Source: Dysgonamonadaceae bacterium
GTDB taxonomy: Bacteria > Bacteroidota > Bacteroidia > Bacteroidales > Azobacteroidaceae
Assembly (NCBI GenBank): GCA_031289145.1
Contig: JAITQA010000058.1
Span: 1 to 55,654, forward strand
Reading direction: 5' to 3'
DNA length: 55,654 nt
The notes below the pieces were generated by a model that saw only the letters and a list, made by a program, of their open reading frames with translations, did no database searches and had not been told where the DNA came from. Both the position numbers and the translations under genes were made by a program. The first letter of the stretch is position 1; the number at the start of each line of letters is the position of its first letter. Positions 52,272 to 55,654 of the stretch are shown in pieces.

Positions 52272-53570
52272 TTACAAAAACGCCACAGTTTTCTCCAATT
52301 GATTCGTTCTGGAGCCTTTAATCAAGATATGATATCCTGAAATGTCGGCTGTTGGAAGATTCATGAGCAAATCTGTCGTTTGGGAGAAAATACGCCAATC
52401 CGACGGGATGGAACGGCAACCGGCAAAACTTTCGCCACAGAGGAAGACTTTGTCAAGCCCGCTTGCCGACAATCGGTCAATCAGTTGCTGATGTTCCGCT
52501 TTGCTGTACGCGCCTAATTCTTTCATTTCGCCCAGAATCACCATCTTAGGCGAAACATGCAATGCCAGAAAATTATCCAAGGCTGCCTTCATGCTGCTTG
52601 GATTCGCATTGTAAGCATCTATAACCAGGTTATTTTTGGCTGTTTGCAAGTTTTGTGAACGATTATTCTGTGGAACATAAGCAGCAATTGCCCGGTTAAT
52701 TTTTTCGCTTTCCACACCAAAGTAAGATGCGATACAAACAGCCGCCATCACATTTTCAAAATTATAGCCCCCTACCAAATTTGTCCGGCAATAATGAGTC
52801 GGCGTTTTCTCCTTCTCTTTTGTCCATTCCAGCTCCAAACAAGGTTCAGTGGTTGTAATCCGACCGGAAACAAATGCTTCCGGCGTATTTCCATAATAAA
52901 CCATATTCAAAGCTGTATAGAAATCTTTCAAATAAGGGTTATTGAGGTTTCCGAAAACCGTTCCTCTATCTCTCAGAAAATCATATAATTCCGTTTTGGT
53001 TTGAATGACGCCATCAAAAGAGCCGAAGCCTTCGAGATGGGCTTTCCCGACATTTGTAATCAAGCCGTAATCAGGCGCTGCAATCCGGCAAAGCGCCTTG
53101 ATTTCACCCGGATGATTGGCGCCCATTTCTATGACGGCAAACTTATGTTCCGGCTTCAACTGCAACAGGGTCAACGGGACGCCAATGTGATTGTTCAGGT
53201 TTCCCGATGTAAAAAGGATGTTGTACTGTGCCAATAAAGTGGCGGCAATTAATTCTTTAGTAGTTGTTTTACCATTGGTTCCGGTAATGGCTATCACAGT
53301 AGTTTTTAGCTGATTACGGTGATAGTTGGCCAAGTCTTGCAAAGTTTGCAAAGCATCTTCAACCCGGATAATCCGATTCTCTGACGGTAAGTCTTGCCGG
53401 TCTCCAACTGCAAAACCGGCTCCTGCTTTCAAAGCCTGTTCGATATAATCATTGCCATCGAAATTATCACCCTTCAATGCAAAAAAAACAGACCCTTCCG
53501 GACAAATCCGGCTGTCGGTAGTGATGGTCGTAGCATTCAGAAAAATCGAATAAAGTTCGTCCAAATTCAT
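52272..53570 (-). CDS. murF: UDP-N-acetylmuramoyl-tripeptide--D-alanyl-D-alanine ligase
   Basis: 432 residues from the ATG at 53570; a longer frame to 53648 adds 26 residues that overlap the divergent folP promoter and is not used. The Mur N-terminal domain has ITTDSR..PEGSVFFALKGDNFDG. The ATP-binding P-loop is AITGTNGKTTTKELI near 96-110. EMGANHPGEI near 151-160 and DAYNANPSSMKAAL near 302 are MurF-specific. It adds D-Ala-D-Ala to UDP-MurNAc-tripeptide in the cytoplasm, the last cytoplasmic peptide step of peptidoglycan synthesis. It stands alone in this window, divergent from folP, outside any dcw-like cluster. Confidence 0.95.
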   Translation of the reverse strand: MNLDELYSIFLNATTITTDSRICPEGSVFFALKGDNFDGNDYIEQALKAGAGFAVGDRQDLPSENRIIRVEDALQTLQDLANYHRNQLKTTVIAITGTNGKTTTKELIAATLLAQYNILFTSGNLNNHIGVPLTLLQLKPEHKFAVIEMGANHPGEIKALCRIAAPDYGLITNVGKAHLEGFGSFDGVIQTKTELYDFLRDRGTVFGNLNNPYLKDFYTALNMVYYGNTPEAFVSGRITTTEPCLELEWTKEKEKTPTHYCRTNLVGGYNFENVMAAVCIASYFGVESEKINRAIAAYVPQNNRSQNLQTAKNNLVIDAYNANPSSMKAALDNFLALHVSPKMVILGEMKELGAYSKAEHQQLIDRLSASGLDKVFLCGESFAGCRSIPSDWRIFSQTTDLLMNLPTADISGYHILIKGSRTNQLEKTVAFL

Positions 53571-53591
53571 TTTATCGAAAAATTTAATGAA

Positions 53592-53599
53592 CAAAGGTA
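53592..53599 (-). promoter_or_regulatory. -7 box of murF
   Basis: Minus strand TACCTTTG, matching TAnnTTTG, 21 bases before the ATG at 53570. Confidence 0.6.
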
Positions 53600-53620
53600 C
53601 AAAATATCCTTGCAAAATAG

Positions 53621-53628
53621 TATTTTTG
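53621..53628 (+). promoter_or_regulatory. -7 box of folP-cdaA
   Basis: TATTTTTG, matching TAnnTTTG, only four bases before the ATG at 53633. This predicts a nearly leaderless mRNA, or use of a later start. Confidence 0.6.
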
Positions 53629-53632
53629 TAAA

Positions 53633-54478
53633 ATGAAACAATTAACATGCAATATAAAAGGAGCGTTGATGGATTTTTCCTTACCGAAAGTGATGGGAAT
53701 CCTGAATATTACGCCGGATTCATTTTTTGAAGGCAGTCGTAAACAAACGGAAAAAGAAATTGCCGGGCGCGTAATTCAAATCATGGAAGAAGGTGCGGAT
53801 ATCATTGACATTGGAGGCTATTCTTCGCGGCCGTCGGCAACATACGTTGATGAAGCAGCAGAAATATCCCGCTTGGAATACGGCTTGAAAATCTTGTTTC
53901 GGGAAATTCCCAATGCCATCGTTTCGGTAGATACTTTCCGTTCGGAAGTGGCTAAGCGTTGTGTGGAAGATTTTGGCGTAGCCATTATCAACGATATAGC
54001 CGCCGGTAGCTTAGACCCAAAAATGTTTGAAACAGTTGCCCGGTTGCAAGTTCCATATATCATTATGCATCTGAGAGGAACTCCGCAAACCATGATGCAA
54101 CATACTAATTATGAGAATATAATGCAGGAAATATTCTGCTATTTTGCAGAGAAAGTAAATCAACTGCATCAAATGGGCGTAAACGATATCTGGATTGACC
54201 CGGGCTTTGGTTTTAGCAAAACGACATCTCAAAATTATGAAATTTTGGAAAAATTGGAAGAATTTCTTATCTTTGAGCTGCCTGTTTTAGTCGGTTTCTC
54301 GCGAAAGACAATGATTCGGGAAGTAATCGAAACTTCGCCCGCTGAAAGTCTGAACGGGACTACCGCTTTGAATATGTTTGCGCTAACCAAAGACATACAT
54401 ATTTTACGGGTACATGATGTAAAAGAAGCCGTACAGACAGTTAAATTGTTTAATAAAATAAAAAATACAAACGAATGA
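53633..54478 (+). CDS. folP: Dihydropteroate synthase
   Basis: 281 residues. The first DHPS signature is MGILNITPDSFFEGSR near residue 21, the second DIIDIGGYSSRPSA near 55-68, and D-P-G-F-G-F-S-K near 188-196 is the pterin/sulfonamide site. It joins p-aminobenzoate to 6-hydroxymethyl-7,8-dihydropterin diphosphate in folate synthesis. The ATG at 53633 keeps the N-terminal strand typical of the family; another ATG at 53669 (residue 13) would leave a longer 5' leader but lose that strand. The stop overlaps the cdaA start by four bases (ATGA), the usual Bacteroidetes gene order. Confidence 0.96.
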   Translation: MKQLTCNIKGALMDFSLPKVMGILNITPDSFFEGSRKQTEKEIAGRVIQIMEEGADIIDIGGYSSRPSATYVDEAAEISRLEYGLKILFREIPNAIVSVDTFRSEVAKRCVEDFGVAIINDIAAGSLDPKMFETVARLQVPYIIMHLRGTPQTMMQHTNYENIMQEIFCYFAEKVNQLHQMGVNDIWIDPGFGFSKTTSQNYEILEKLEEFLIFELPVLVGFSRKTMIREVIETSPAESLNGTTALNMFALTKDIHILRVHDVKEAVQTVKLFNKIKNTNE

Positions 54479-55239
54479 TTCACTTCGGAATAAAAGACCT
54501 TATCGACATTTTATTAGTCGCTTTTTTTCTTTACGAGACTTTTCTCCTGATGAAAAAAACCGGGACGACAAACATTTTTCTGGGCGTCCTGTCTTTTGTC
54601 GCCATTTGGATTTTGGTATCCCAGGTTTTCGAAATGCGTCTGATGGGCGCTATTTTTGACAAGTTTATCAGTGTCGGTTTTATCCTGTTGGTTATTGTGT
54701 TCCAGAAAGAAATACGAGAATTTCTTCAGGCTTTAGGTTCCAACAAAGGACTCGGCTTTATAAAGAAACTGTTTAAACCGAAAAATGAAACCAATGTTGA
54801 TGAGAATCTTACCTATATTATGCCCATCGTGATGGCTTCCATGGACATGGCCAAACGGAAAGAAGGCGCTTTGATTGCTATCCAACAAACGACTTCTTTG
54901 GATACTTTTGTAGAAACAGGCGAAATCCTGAATGCCAATATCAGCGTCCGGCTGATTGAGAATATATTCTTCAAAAACAGTCCTTTACACGATGGAGCAA
55001 TGATTATTTCAGGAAAAAAAATCAAGGCGGCAGCTTGTATCCTGCCGGTTTCGCAAGACCAGAATATTCCGAAACATCTTGGTTTACGTCACCGTTCAGC
55101 CTTGGGTTTGTCCCAGGAAACCGATGCCAAAGTGATTATTGTTTCCGAAGAAACCGGAAAAATTTCATTGGCGCACAAAGGAAAATTATCTGTGGCTATC
55201 ACAGCGGAAGAATTACAGAAAAAACTGATTGCAGAATAA
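54475..55239 (+). CDS. cdaA: Diadenylate cyclase CdaA
   Basis: 254 residues. Three N-terminal membrane helices (about residues 7-22, 33-50, 58-80) are followed by the DAC domain. The catalytic motifs are DGAMIISG near residue 166 and RHRSALG near 200. It makes c-di-AMP from two ATP. The gene overlaps folP by four bases and is read from the same promoter. CdaR, the usual partner in Firmicutes, is not adjacent here. Confidence 0.95.
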   Translation: MIHFGIKDLIDILLVAFFLYETFLLMKKTGTTNIFLGVLSFVAIWILVSQVFEMRLMGAIFDKFISVGFILLVIVFQKEIREFLQALGSNKGLGFIKKLFKPKNETNVDENLTYIMPIVMASMDMAKRKEGALIAIQQTTSLDTFVETGEILNANISVRLIENIFFKNSPLHDGAMIISGKKIKAAACILPVSQDQNIPKHLGLRHRSALGLSQETDAKVIIVSEETGKISLAHKGKLSVAITAEELQKKLIAE

Positions 55240-55242
55240 TTT

Positions 55243-55611
55243 CTACGCAATTTCTTTTCCGAAAGGCGTCAATGCCAGCGCCGCCATCTTGAAGTGTTGC
55301 CTGCCGAACGGAATACCGATAATCGTAATGCAGAACAGGATGCCGAAGCCAAAATGTGTCAGCGATATCCATAATCCGCCCAACAGAATCCAAAGCACAT
55401 TCATGAACAGTGACAGGCATCCGCCCGAATTGCCCTTGTCCGTAACCGTACTTCCAAAAGGCCACAACGCTAAAATGGCCAATTTAAGTGTTTGCAAACC
55501 GAAGGGTACGCCGATAATGGTGACCATAAGCAACGCGCTCGACACCAAATATTCGATGGCAATAAAAATGCCGCCGAAAACCAACCAGATAATATTTCCT
55601 ACTATTTTCAT
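55243..55611 (-). CDS. YccF-domain inner membrane protein
   Basis: 122 residues. Two copies of the YccF motif with the repeated pattern NIIWLVFGGIFIAIEYLVSS / NVLWILLGGLWISLTHFGFG followed by TIIGVPFGLQTLKLAILALWPFG / TIIGIPFGRQHFKMAALALTPFG. These are four membrane segments. The family is of unknown function and present in many bacteria. It ends three bases from cdaA, with which it is convergent. The start is complete and a short remainder of the window upstream (55612-55654) shows no gene. Confidence 0.88.
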   Translation of the reverse strand: MKIVGNIIWLVFGGIFIAIEYLVSSALLMVTIIGVPFGLQTLKLAILALWPFGSTVTDKGNSGGCLSLFMNVLWILLGGLWISLTHFGFGILFCITIIGIPFGRQHFKMAALALTPFGKEIA

Positions 55612-55654
55612 TTCCTGTATTTACAACATTCCGGCAAGGCATCGTAAACCGCTT

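Overview
The window is a stretch of chromosome from a member of the Bacteroidetes, most likely Bacteroidales. Evidence: a SusC/SusD pair, a secreted protein with a type IX secretion C-terminal domain, typical families of the phylum (DUF2851, CCC-motif membrane protein, folP-cdaA pair, an extra EF-G), almost no Shine-Dalgarno sequences, and many copies of the phylum's -7 promoter box TAnnTTTG just upstream of genes. Genus cannot be told from the sequence alone.

Layout. 1-1722: an ABC-type ATPase with a small, apparently truncated TOPRIM-like partner, resembling a two-gene defence pair. 1764-7010: mnmE, a nucleoside phosphorylase, and a floA-nfeD-(PD40 protein) membrane cluster. 7127-10244: MscS channel, then an XRE-cupin regulator with an acyl-CoA synthetase. 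10470-13010: secreted C1 peptidase, nadC and a decayed transposase. 13312-17521: PIF1-like helicase, FkbM methyltransferase and lipoamide dehydrogenase. 17579-35408: a long run of minus-strand genes forming an unusual nutrient-acquisition locus. 35641-41532: an unknown 502-residue protein, nadB, valS. 41604-49865: lipoproteins, cytidine deaminase, glucosaminidase, tRNA-Val, a RAYT transposase fragment carrying paired REP-like hairpins, an outer-membrane barrel, an LVIVD protein, DUF2851, a second MBL protein and small membrane proteins. 50027-55611: an EF-G paralogue without the catalytic histidine, murF, folP, cdaA and a YccF protein.

The most interesting system is the 18.3-35.4 kb locus. 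SusC/SusD would bring a ligand across the outer membrane, but no glycoside hydrolase family is recognisable. Instead there is a glycerophosphodiester phosphodiesterase, an exported ComEC-like metallo-beta-lactamase-fold protein, a Na+/solute symporter, an organophosphate (GlpT/UhpT-type) transporter, a mannitol-type polyol dehydrogenase and two PfkB sugar kinases, plus three uncharacterised proteins. I infer a pathway for phosphodiester-linked polyols or sugars, with oxidation of the polyol to a ketose and phosphorylation.

The second theme is small palindromic repeats that have invaded genes: a block in valS that keeps the frame, a palindrome making up the N-terminal extension of mnmE, and a REPIN-like pair inside a RAYT fragment. 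Intergenic relatives are also present. I found no rRNA, CRISPR array or prophage.
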